This document shows positions 51,650 to 59,322 of a stretch of DNA of 64,000 nt, one piece after another. The notes under the pieces were generated by a model. The model did no database searches. It saw nothing but the letters and a program-made list of their open reading frames with translations, and was not told the origin of the DNA. The translations under genes and the position numbers were made by a program. Position 1 is the stretch's first letter. The number at the start of each line of letters is the position of its first letter. The DNA comes from Flavobacterium akiainvivens (GTDB lineage Bacteria > Bacteroidota > Bacteroidia > Flavobacteriales > Flavobacteriaceae). The stretch is from the NCBI RefSeq assembly GCF_001278115.1, contig NZ_LIYD01000005.1, forward strand, positions 643,197 through 707,196, given 5' to 3'.

Positions 51650-52660
51650 ATGAAAACAACAAATTTGGGCAGCCAGGGTCTTATGGTACCTTCAATAGGT
51701 TTAGGCTGTATGAGTTTCGCAGGAAGTGAAACGCAAAATGTTTATGGCAAATCCAGCGAAGCGGACGGCATAAATGTTATTTCCCGGGCACTGGAACTGG
51801 GAAGCAATTTTCTTGATACGGCCGATGTATATGGCCCGCTAAGTAATGAGAGGTTGCTTGCGAAAGCGTTGAAGGGAAAACGTGAACAGGTAATCATTGC
51901 TACAAAATTTGGATTTGAAATCGATGACCAAACAGGGCTGGCTACAGGTCGAATCAGGGGTGATAAGGCCTACATAAAACATGCTGTTGAGCGCTCATTG
52001 AAGAATTTAAACACAGACTACATTGATCTTTATTATCAGCATCGCCTTGACCCCAATACACCTATTGAAGAGACTATGGAAGTACTGTCTGAACTTGTGA
52101 GGGAAGGGAAGATACGCTATATCGGGCTTTCGGAAGTTTCCGCTTCAACCATCAAACGGGCACATGCGGTGCACCCACTGACAGCTGTTCAGACGGAATA
52201 TTCATTGTTTGAGCGCACACTGGATGAAAACGGTACAACTACTATCTTAAGCGAACTGGGCATAGGGCTGGTAGCATATTCGCCGCTGGGCCGGGGTTTT
52301 CTATCCGGTGAGTTGAAAAGCCCGGACGACTTTGGGGTGGATGATTCGCGCCGAGACCTGCCGAGATTCCAGGGTGAGAACTTTTATAAGAACCTTGAAC
52401 TTGTGAAAGCGTTACAGGCCATTGCGGATGAAAAAGATATAACCGCATCGCAATTGGCACTTGCGTGGATTATTGCAAAAGGACATGTACCGATTCCAGG
52501 AACCAGACATGTTAAATATGCCGAACAGAATATTGGTGCAACAGACATTGTGGTTAGTTCCGGTGAAATGAACCGTATTGAGGCAATTATGCCGTTGGGA
52601 ACGACACAGGTGGGTGCCCGCTACGAAGGATACATGCAATCAATAATTAACGAAGACTAA
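51650..52660 (+). CDS. aldo/keto reductase 2
   Basis: 336 residues. Catalytic residues in NFLDTADVYG, IATKFGFEID and YYQHRLDPNTP; NADPH site in KGHVPIPGTRHVKYAEQNIG. It is similar throughout to the gene at 44586 (LGSQGL..., VREGKIRYIGLSEVSASTIKRA), so the two are paralogues. GTGATTGGG occurs 60-68 nt upstream. It ends at a terminator, and the full dispersed repeat lies downstream, as for its paralogue. Confidence 0.9.
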   Translation: MKTTNLGSQGLMVPSIGLGCMSFAGSETQNVYGKSSEADGINVISRALELGSNFLDTADVYGPLSNERLLAKALKGKREQVIIATKFGFEIDDQTGLATGRIRGDKAYIKHAVERSLKNLNTDYIDLYYQHRLDPNTPIEETMEVLSELVREGKIRYIGLSEVSASTIKRAHAVHPLTAVQTEYSLFERTLDENGTTTILSELGIGLVAYSPLGRGFLSGELKSPDDFGVDDSRRDLPRFQGENFYKNLELVKALQAIADEKDITASQLALAWIIAKGHVPIPGTRHVKYAEQNIGATDIVVSSGEMNRIEAIMPLGTTQVGARYEGYMQSIINED

Positions 52661-52664
52661 AGTT

Positions 52665-52695
52665 TAAAGGTGCCTGAGGACACCTTTATTTTTTG
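52665..52695 (+). terminator. Rho-independent terminator
   Basis: TAAAGGTG (52665-52672) pairs with CACCTTTA (52681-52688), loop CCTGAGGA, then TTTTTTTG. It directly follows the aldo/keto reductase 2 stop. Confidence 0.85.
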
Positions 52696-52840
52696 TAAAT
52701 TTAATATCTGAATAGTAACATACCAATTCTTGACAGTGACCTAACTTCCCATTGATTGGGCTTTTAAGGCCAAAGGATCTTTGATACTATAAATTAGTAT
52801 CTGTAACCCAACAACCGTACACCGGCACATTGTTTTTTTT

Positions 52841-52889
52841 TATTTCACACCGTGAAAATGAATTCCAAAAGTGAAATATTAAGCACTTT
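52841..52889. repeat. 49-bp dispersed repeat, full copy 2
   Basis: Identical to 45592-45640. It lies in the 390-bp non-coding gap between the aldo/keto reductase 2 terminator and the tRNA-Arg. The rest of that gap (52696-53012) is AT-rich and shows no gene; it contains one TGATTGGG at 52753. Confidence 0.85.
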
Positions 52890-53012
52890 TAGTATCAGAA
52901 ATGAAAGTGAATTCTGTAATTAAAAACATTTAAATGATCTGAATCCTGTCTGGTTAATTACTAATATCAAAACCAGAAGTTAAAACTTATATTTTATAAG
53001 ATCATTAAAACA

Positions 53013-53047
53013 AAAAATCCCGAAATCGTAGTGATTTCGGGATTTTT
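53013..53047 (-). terminator. terminator of tRNA-Arg
   Basis: Perfect 15-bp stem AAAAATCCCGAAATC / GATTTCGGGATTTTT with loop GTAGT, 5 nt after the tRNA 3' end on the minus strand and followed by T. Confidence 0.92.
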
Positions 53048-53052
53048 GCTTG

Positions 53053-53126
53053 TGACACCGACAGGATTCAAACCTGTAACCTTCTGAGCCGTAATCAGAT
53101 GCGCTATTCAGTTGCGCCACGGTGCC
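53053..53126 (-). tRNA. tRNA-Arg (anticodon ACG)
   Basis: 74 nt on the minus strand. Acceptor GGCACCG/CGGTGTC, D arm GCGC/GCGC, anticodon stem TCTGA/TCAGA with loop TTACGGC (anticodon at 53090-53092), T arm ACAGG/CCTGT with TTTGAAT loop and discriminator A. The CCA end is not encoded. ACG becomes ICG after deamination and reads CGN codons. A strong terminator follows. Confidence 0.95.
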
Positions 53127-53229
53127 TTTTTGCTGTTAGGTTGTTGTTAATTCATAACCTGATTGCGGGTGCAAATATAGGCATTAATACGTATATTGCA
53201 AGCATAAACCCATAAAAATATAGAAAAAA

Positions 53230-53742
53230 ATGACACTTAATCAGTATGTGCGTGACGTTCAGGATTTTCCGAAACCGGGAATTTTGTTTAAAGACATAAC
53301 TCCGCTGCTTGCAAACCCTGCCGCAGTGCGCGAATGTATGGCTTTGCTTAAAAACCGGCTGGCTGAACGGAATATTGATAAGGTGGTAGGGGCAGAGAGC
53401 AGGGGCTTTTTCTTTGCTACACTGCTGGCTTATGAACTTAATGCGGGTTTTGTGCCTGTGCGTAAGCCTAAAAAGCTGCCCTACACAACGCTAAAAGCTA
53501 CATATCAGCTTGAATATGGTACAGATACACTGGAAATACACATTGATGCTATTAAGCCCGGAGAACGCGTTGTAATACATGATGATGTACTTGCTACAGG
53601 TGGAACGGCTAAGGCTCTTTGCGAGTTAGTTGAAAAACTGGGAGGGGAAATTGTACAATGCAACTTTCTGATGGAGTTGTCTTTCCTTAAAGGACGTGAG
53701 AAATTACTACCTTATGAAGTATATGCTCCGCTGGTGTATTAG
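53230..53742 (+). CDS. apt: adenine phosphoribosyltransferase
   Basis: 170 residues, normal length. The N-terminal MTLNQYVRDVQDFPKPGILF, the AESRGFFFATLLAYEL segment, VRKPKKLP and the PRPP-binding VVIHDDVLATGGTAKAL are family hallmarks. It makes AMP from adenine and PRPP in purine salvage. It is alone on the plus strand; its TAG overlaps the stop of a tiny convergent gene. Confidence 0.96.
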   Translation: MTLNQYVRDVQDFPKPGILFKDITPLLANPAAVRECMALLKNRLAERNIDKVVGAESRGFFFATLLAYELNAGFVPVRKPKKLPYTTLKATYQLEYGTDTLEIHIDAIKPGERVVIHDDVLATGGTAKALCELVEKLGGEIVQCNFLMELSFLKGREKLLPYEVYAPLVY

Positions 53743-53879
53743 TCTACAGCACGGGTAATTACATAATATTTCCAGGCTATAACGGCCTTTTGCCATTTTG
53801 TAGCTTTTGCAAGGTCGAGCTGCTGTTTTGTGTAGTTGGGCAAGAGCCATTTATTAAGCTTTGCTAATAGTTTAAACAT
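53739..53879 (-). CDS. 46-residue basic protein
   Basis: Starts MFKLLAKLNKWLLPNY and ends WKYYVITRAVD; 46 residues, rich in Lys, Leu and Trp, predicted as two amphipathic helices. The frame fills the gap between apt and the peptidase operon terminator and overlaps the apt stop by 4 nt. I recall very similar short proteins in other flavobacteria, some of them labelled SsrA-binding protein, but it is far too short for SmpB. No function can be given. Confidence 0.6.
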   Translation of the reverse strand: MFKLLAKLNKWLLPNYTKQQLDLAKATKWQKAVIAWKYYVITRAVD

Positions 53880-53910
53880 AGCATAAATTTTTGGTGTAAC
53901 CCAAAATTAC

Positions 53911-53939
53911 AAAAAAGGCTGCCTGAACAGCAGCCTTTT
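53911..53939 (-). terminator. terminator of the blaI-blaR1 operon
   Basis: AAAAGGCTGC (53913-53922) and GCAGCCTTTT (53930-53939), loop of 7, with T6 on the minus strand. It lies 17 nt after the stop of the last operon gene. Confidence 0.9.
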
Positions 53940-53956
53940 AAGAATATATTGTGCAA

Positions 53957-55861
53957 TTATTTCATGCTTGAGGCTACCAGGCTACCATTCTTTTCGCCTA
54001 TGTAAACACGGTCAATACCTGTAGATGATTCAAAAGCTCCTTTGGCTTTATTGCCATCTTTAGAAAGTTCAATCTTAATCTTAGTAATTTCTGCCTTGTT
54101 ATTGCGTTTAACTCCTGAATATTTCATGGTTATTCCGTTCTTAGCCAACAGTTCAACATAAAAATCAAGGTCGGTATCGGTAGACAGTTTATTTATAATA
54201 AAACCGCTATTGCCGTCATTTGCTAACTTAAAACTGGTTTTGTTCCCGTCTCCATTATCTGTATTAGATATTTCAATGGCTCCCTGTGCTGACCATGACC
54301 TTGTCTTTATGGCCTGGGTTCCATTTTTTTCTTCAGAATCATACGATATACTCTTTACTACAACCGTTTGGTTATCAGATGTTATTGCCGGGTCATAGTT
54401 ACCCATTACAATTTTAAAATCTTTCTTAGTAGTAATTTCTATTACACCATCTTTAGCGTCATTACCATATTTTTCAACTGCTTTGTCGTCTTTAAGAACC
54501 GTTATGGCTTCAATTTGATTAGGGTCTATAGTCCTGAAATCTGACTCATTAGCCTGCTTACCGTTGACTATATACAAGACTTTATTTTGCATCACTTTAT
54601 TGTTTCGGTCAAACCATAAAGTATCTGCTTTTATAGCAATTGCATCGGTAACAATATTTTTTATAGGATTAGAAAAATGGATGTCCAATTCATTATTTGC
54701 ATCGCGTTCTACATTAATTGTTAGGTCTTTTATAGGTTTCTTGCTTTTTTCTTCGTAAACCTTTTCCAGTCCATTGCCATTTATTGATACCTTGATATAG
54801 GTAATCTCATTACTTTTATTACGTTTTACATTATAATTTGCAGAGAGCTTAAAAGTGCCCGAAATAATGGCCATATTTTCTTTTAGGTGCTCATCTTTAG
54901 TATCTTTTGTAACGGTTACTTTAACACTCTGAATTATTGTGTCTTGTAGTGGCCCTACGGTCATGGTTGTATTAGCAGTTACTTTTTCCTTCGCTTCAGT
55001 TTTTACCTGGAAGAAAAACATAAAGGCCACCAAAAGAGGAAGTATTAAAGCATACTTAACCGAATTACTTTTTTTTGATTTTGGCTTATTAATCATTATG
55101 ATGCGCTTTTTAATTAAAGGTTGGTAAAAATGGTTTGCTATAATGGTACCTTGTAGTTCAAGTGTCATTTTAAGTAATGTTCTTTGGTATGAAGTAACAT
55201 CGTTAATATGTTTAATGGCTTCAGCATCAGCAATAAATTCAAGATTTTGTGATATTGCTTTTTTATAAAGCCAGGCAAAAGGGTTAAACCAAAAAGCCGT
55301 ACAAAATAGCTGTACTATTAGTATATCAATACTGTGGTGCTGGCTGCTGTGTACCTTTTCATGGCTTATAATCCCCTGAAGCTCTTCGGGCTCAAGGCTG
55401 GCTGAGTTGTAAACTATATAATTAAAGAATGAAAAAGGCGATTTTGCAGCCTCAGAATCAATTATTTTAAACCTACCTAACCTTGTTGATACCCTTCCTT
55501 TAAAAAGGGTTAAAATCTTTTTAAAATCAATCAATAGTCTTAACAATAGTGTACCGGCAACCATGATGTATAATACAAGTGCGGACATCCACCACTCAAA
55601 TTCAAATTGCGCCTCGGGTATGGGTGTTGTTTGAAAATCCGTGAAAGTTATAGCATTTACATTGCTTACAGGTTGAGGCTCAACCCAAACTGTTTTGGTA
55701 AATACAGCTAACGGCAGCAATACTGAAGTTATTAATCCTGTCAGTAGAAACCAACGGTTTGTCGCAAAAAAGGTTTCTTTGCGTAGTAACAGGTAGTAAG
55801 TGGCATAGAAAGCTACGGTGAGGCCACATACTTTAACTATGTATAGTAGTACATTTTCCAT
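53957..55861 (-). CDS. BlaR1-like M56 membrane metallopeptidase 1
   Basis: 634 residues. Membrane helices near 1-25, 35-55, 90-110 and about 270-290 frame a zinc peptidase with HEKVH at 167-171 and the third ligand region NLEFIADAEAIKH. The periplasmic C-terminal part holds a TonB-plug-like segment (EAITVLKDDKAVEKYGNDAKDGVIEI) in place of a penicillin-binding domain, then further repeats of GNGLEKVYEE/KNIVTDAI-like strands. In BlaR1/MecR1 the peptidase cleaves the BlaI repressor. It is the third gene after blaI and its paralogue; signal sensed unknown. Confidence 0.87.
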   Translation of the reverse strand: MENVLLYIVKVCGLTVAFYATYYLLLRKETFFATNRWFLLTGLITSVLLPLAVFTKTVWVEPQPVSNVNAITFTDFQTTPIPEAQFEFEWWMSALVLYIMVAGTLLLRLLIDFKKILTLFKGRVSTRLGRFKIIDSEAAKSPFSFFNYIVYNSASLEPEELQGIISHEKVHSSQHHSIDILIVQLFCTAFWFNPFAWLYKKAISQNLEFIADAEAIKHINDVTSYQRTLLKMTLELQGTIIANHFYQPLIKKRIIMINKPKSKKSNSVKYALILPLLVAFMFFFQVKTEAKEKVTANTTMTVGPLQDTIIQSVKVTVTKDTKDEHLKENMAIISGTFKLSANYNVKRNKSNEITYIKVSINGNGLEKVYEEKSKKPIKDLTINVERDANNELDIHFSNPIKNIVTDAIAIKADTLWFDRNNKVMQNKVLYIVNGKQANESDFRTIDPNQIEAITVLKDDKAVEKYGNDAKDGVIEITTKKDFKIVMGNYDPAITSDNQTVVVKSISYDSEEKNGTQAIKTRSWSAQGAIEISNTDNGDGNKTSFKLANDGNSGFIINKLSTDTDLDFYVELLAKNGITMKYSGVKRNNKAEITKIKIELSKDGNKAKGAFESSTGIDRVYIGEKNGSLVASSMK

Positions 55862-55948
55862 AATGTTCGGGTATTGGTTGGTTTGTAGGTGTTGGGGCAG
55901 CTGTTACCGCCGCTCCTGCATCAAACAATTAAATAACTAACTCTCAAA

Positions 55949-58039
55949 TTAATGTTTTTCTTTGGCTTCTGCATTCTTTTTAGCTTCTGCTTTCCTTTTT
56001 AATTCTTCACGGCGTTTTATCATTTCAGCCTTCTTTTTCTCTTTTTCAGCTCTTATTTTTTCTACTTCGTTTCTCTTAGCCTCCAATACCTGCCTGTTGT
56101 CTTCAAGCCTGTTTTTAAGGTGGTTGCGTTGGCGTTCTACCTCCTCACGCATTTTTTCTGCTTTAAGGCGTTCTATGTCGCTTCCCTTCGAAAAATAAAC
56201 TTTTTCAAGATCTACAAATGCCATAAGCTTTTGTTCTATTTCCTTTTGTTTTTCGGGTGTAAGGCCTTCAAAGCCATTTTCTCCAAAAGTTACGCCGTCA
56301 AAAATTTCAAAAGGAAATTTATCCATCAGGTCAGAATTAAGCAATCCCTTTGAGGTTTCTATATTCATTTTCTCTGAAATTGAGTTGAGTAAATCATCAG
56401 GTAACATGTATCCAAATGCAATATCGTCAGATAGTTGTGCTTTTGCAGGAGACGCTATAATTTCTATAACGCCTTTTTTACCTTCTTTGCCATATTTGCT
56501 TTTCCCTTCTTTATCATTAAGTGTTGTAATAGCCGTTACCTGATGTCCGGCAGGCAATTTTATTTCCTGGCCTTTGGCATATTTTACGCCATTTATTACA
56601 ATGAGGGCATCACTATTACCAAAATTTAGCGCCACACGGTTACCCGATGTTATAATGGGCTGCGCTGTGCCATAAACAAGTGCAGGGCGATGTACAAATG
56701 CCTGTGGTGGGGCAGGGGTGTGGGTGTATGGATTAGCATTGAAGATTACAGTATCATTGTTATCATCCGAAGGATAAAAAGCAGCTATATCCTTTGGCGT
56801 TCCAAAATTTATAATATAGTCATTATTGCCTTTACTGTTAATTTCTATAGTGAAAGCTTTTATGGGCTTATTGCCTTTTAGCTCATAAACATTATCATTG
56901 TTTTTACCTTTAAAGGCTACTTTAATAGCAGTTATTTCGCTCTTGTCATTTCGCTTTATGTTGCTGAAAGCCACATCGGCATCAAACTCATCTTTAATGG
57001 TTCTCTTGCGCTCTTCGAGCTCACTGTCCTTAGTGTCTTTATCAATTTTTACAACCAGCCTGTCTTGTGTTGGGCTGTGTGTGATGAGTACATCAGCCTT
57101 TACAACATTTAGGGTTTCAGTTTCTTTTTCCTGTGCTACAACCTTTACCTGAAAGGCCAGCACAAAGGTAACCAGTGCCGGTAGCACAACGCCATACTTC
57201 CAGGAGCTACGGCTGCTTGATTTTTTTTTGTTTAACATAACGATACGTTTTTTGATTAATGATTGATAAAAATGATTGGTGATTGCAATGCATTCCGGCT
57301 GAAGGGTGATTTTCAGCAGGGTTTTTTGGTAGCCTACTGCGTCGGTTACCTTTTGAGCAGCGCCTGCATCGGCAATAAACTCAAGGTTTTGGGCTATAGC
57401 CTTTTTGTATAGCCATACAAACGGGTTAAACCACAGTATTACACAAAACAGCTGGCCTATAATCATATCAAGGCTGTGAAGCTGGCGGCTGTGTACTTTT
57501 TCATGCTCTAAAATGCTTTCAAGTTCTGTAGCAGTAAATGCAGCACTATTGTAAACTATATAATTAAAGAATGAAAAAGGTGATTGTACCTGTGGCGAAT
57601 CAATTAGCCTGTACCGGCCGTGTTTTGTGGCCTTATGTGCCTTAAGCAGTTCCCTAATAAACGATACATCGGTTAAAAAGCGCGCTAAAAGAAGTAGTGC
57701 GCCTATTATATATACCGCGAGTGCTATATCCTGCCAGTTTATTTGTGTTTCCGCTTGTACAATTTGCGCATGGGCTAATGCCGCATGTTGTTGTAATGCG
57801 TTAATATTGTTTGTATTAAGATCCTGAGCGTTTATAATAAGTGTTGTAACCGGTTTAGCTTCTATCCATACCACTTTTGTATAGGTTACCATCGGAAGCA
57901 GTGCGGCTGTTATCAGACCCGCCAGTAAAAACCAACGGTTGGGATTAAAAAAGGTCTCCTTTTTAAGCAAAAGCCAGTAAGCAACATAAAATAAGGCTAT
58001 AAGGCCGGATGTTTTTGCCAGGTACAGAAACGCGTCCAT
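55949..58039 (-). CDS. BlaR1-like M56 membrane metallopeptidase 2 with charged coiled-coil tail
   Basis: 696 residues. Same plan as the next gene: N-terminal helices, HEKVH at 179-183, NLEFIADAGAAQKV, a hydrophobic segment around 290, then a TonB-plug-like stretch (QEIKLPAGHQVTAITTLNDK, GKKGVIEIIA). The last 90 residues are a highly charged coiled coil of Glu, Lys and Arg (ERLKAEKMREEVERQRNHLK and similar), absent in the paralogue. It follows blaI by 1 nt. The tandem pair shares the N-terminal half closely, so it arose by duplication. Confidence 0.87.
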   Translation of the reverse strand: MDAFLYLAKTSGLIALFYVAYWLLLKKETFFNPNRWFLLAGLITAALLPMVTYTKVVWIEAKPVTTLIINAQDLNTNNINALQQHAALAHAQIVQAETQINWQDIALAVYIIGALLLLARFLTDVSFIRELLKAHKATKHGRYRLIDSPQVQSPFSFFNYIVYNSAAFTATELESILEHEKVHSRQLHSLDMIIGQLFCVILWFNPFVWLYKKAIAQNLEFIADAGAAQKVTDAVGYQKTLLKITLQPECIAITNHFYQSLIKKRIVMLNKKKSSSRSSWKYGVVLPALVTFVLAFQVKVVAQEKETETLNVVKADVLITHSPTQDRLVVKIDKDTKDSELEERKRTIKDEFDADVAFSNIKRNDKSEITAIKVAFKGKNNDNVYELKGNKPIKAFTIEINSKGNNDYIINFGTPKDIAAFYPSDDNNDTVIFNANPYTHTPAPPQAFVHRPALVYGTAQPIITSGNRVALNFGNSDALIVINGVKYAKGQEIKLPAGHQVTAITTLNDKEGKSKYGKEGKKGVIEIIASPAKAQLSDDIAFGYMLPDDLLNSISEKMNIETSKGLLNSDLMDKFPFEIFDGVTFGENGFEGLTPEKQKEIEQKLMAFVDLEKVYFSKGSDIERLKAEKMREEVERQRNHLKNRLEDNRQVLEAKRNEVEKIRAEKEKKKAEMIKRREELKRKAEAKKNAEAKEKH

Positions 58040-58040
58040 A

Positions 58041-58400
58041 TTATTTCTTTTTTTCTATCATATCTAAAATTTCACGAAGCTCTTCGGCAGATATTTTCTC
58101 TTCTTTGGCAAAAAAAGAAATCATACTTTTATAAGAATTGTTAAAGTAATTCTCTATAGCATTGCTCATAAAGCCCTTGCGGTAATCTTCTTTAGTTACT
58201 ACCGGAAAATATTGATGTGTATTACCATAGGCATTATGGCCTACATAGCCTTTTTCTTCAAGGTTGCGAATGATTGTACTGAGGGTGTTATAATGTGGCT
58301 TATCATCTTTTACCTCGTTAAGCACATCTTTTACAAAAGCTTTTTCCAGCTTCCATAGTATGTGCATTATTTCTTCTTCTTTATTAGTTAACTTTTGCAT
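58041..58400 (-). CDS. BlaI/MecI/CopY-type repressor
   Basis: 119 residues from the ATG at 58400. Winged-helix domain with LTNKEEEIMHILWKLEKAFV, KPHYNTLSTIIRNLEEKGYV and the cleavage/dimer region after EDYRKGFMSNAI. BlaI-type proteins bind dyads as dimers and are cut by the cognate BlaR1 peptidase. A longer frame from 58472 would run through the promoter and operator and is rejected. The likely operator is at 58430-58447 in its own promoter, so the operon is autoregulated. Confidence 0.92.
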   Translation of the reverse strand: MQKLTNKEEEIMHILWKLEKAFVKDVLNEVKDDKPHYNTLSTIIRNLEEKGYVGHNAYGNTHQYFPVVTKEDYRKGFMSNAIENYFNNSYKSMISFFAKEEKISAEELREILDMIEKKK

Positions 58401-58421
58401 GATGTTTATATTTTGGTTTAC

Positions 58422-58452
58422 CAAAGCTAAAACTAAATTTTTAGTTTCACAA
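58422..58452 (-). promoter_or_regulatory. blaI promoter with operator in the spacer
   Basis: On the minus strand: TTG (58450-58452), 20-nt spacer, TAGCTTTG (58422-58429), a near-ideal -33/-7 promoter of this phylum. The spacer is filled by the dyad AAACTAAAAATTTAGTTT (58430-58447), 8-bp arms, as expected for a repressor that blocks polymerase. Confidence 0.75.
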
Positions 58453-58482
58453 CTGTTTTTATAGTTAAACAACGAAACAGTT
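58451..58482 (-). promoter_or_regulatory. second inverted repeat upstream of blaI
   Basis: AACTGTTT (58451-58458) and AAACAGTT (58475-58482) are exact complements 16 nt apart, just upstream of the -33 element. It may be a second binding site. Confidence 0.45.
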
Positions 58483-58609
58483 AGTTTGTTTAGTATATTG
58501 ATACTCTAAAATAATAATTTTTTATTTGGTTTTTAAATATAAGCGTTTGTTTATTAAGGTGTTATTTTAGCCCGTAGACACTTAATATATAATGTTATTT
58601 TTTATTCAT

Positions 58610-58617
58610 TACTTTTG
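58610..58617 (+). promoter_or_regulatory. candidate -7 box for the DUF1684 gene
   Basis: TACTTTTG fits TAnnTTTG and lies 15 nt before the ATG at 58633, which favours that start over an earlier one at 58615. No clear TTG at -33. Confidence 0.4.
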
Positions 58618-58632
58618 CCAAAATTGAAATAC

Positions 58633-59232
58633 ATGAAAAATATTTTTATAATAGTGGCTCTCGCATGCTTATCTTACGGATATGCACAAGATTGTAGCGA
58701 GATGGCTTCAAAAGAAGCGCAGGATAAACTTAATAAAGAATATGCCGACCCTAAAACAACGCCACTTACAAAGGCAGACCAAAAGACTTTTAAATCGCTT
58801 GACTTCTACCCGGTAGACCTTCAGTATTGTGTTACCGCTAAATTTAAACGTACTCCGGATGAAAAACCGTTTTATATGGCCACAACTACCGGCCGTAAAG
58901 CGCGCTATGTAAAATATGGGGAAGTTAGCTTTACAATAGCCGGAAAGCAGCATAAGCTGGATATTTTTCAAAGTCCGGACCTCTCAAGACTTGAAGAATA
59001 TAAAGACTATCTTTTCCTGCCATTTAGGGATGATACAAACGGGGAAGGTAGTTATGAAGGTGGCCGCTATGTTGATTTAAAGATACCTGTGGGAGATACT
59101 ATACAAATAGATTTTAATAAAGCATATAATCCGTATTGTGCTTACAACCATGATTATTCGTGCCCAATACCTCCATCTCAAAACAGCCTTGATGCAGTTA
59201 TTAAAGCAGGTGTGAAGGAGTATATGAAATAG
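58633..59232 (+). CDS. exported DUF1684 protein
   Basis: 199 residues. Signal peptide MKNIFIIVALACLSYGYAQ, then DUF1684 hallmarks: a helix with FKSLDFYPVDLQYCV, the strand set GEVSFTIAGKQHKLDIF, LFLPFRDDTNGEGSYEGGRYVDL and the conserved end IDFNKAYNPYCAYNHDYSCP with IPPSQNSLDAVIKAGVKEY. Family function unknown. It is convergent with the E1 dehydrogenase gene across a shared terminator. Confidence 0.85.
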   Translation: MKNIFIIVALACLSYGYAQDCSEMASKEAQDKLNKEYADPKTTPLTKADQKTFKSLDFYPVDLQYCVTAKFKRTPDEKPFYMATTTGRKARYVKYGEVSFTIAGKQHKLDIFQSPDLSRLEEYKDYLFLPFRDDTNGEGSYEGGRYVDLKIPVGDTIQIDFNKAYNPYCAYNHDYSCPIPPSQNSLDAVIKAGVKEYMK

Positions 59233-59255
59233 TTTGCAGTCGCAAGTTTAGAGAT

Positions 59256-59289
59256 AAAAAAATCCGCTTAAATTTTAAGCGGATTTTTT
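59256..59289. terminator. bidirectional Rho-independent terminator
   Basis: AATCCGCTTAAA and its complement TTTAAGCGGATT with A-run before and T6 after, between the convergent stops at 59232 and 59323. Confidence 0.9.
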
Positions 59290-59322
59290 ATATGATGCTA
59301 CCTGTAAACTGCGACTTGAAAC

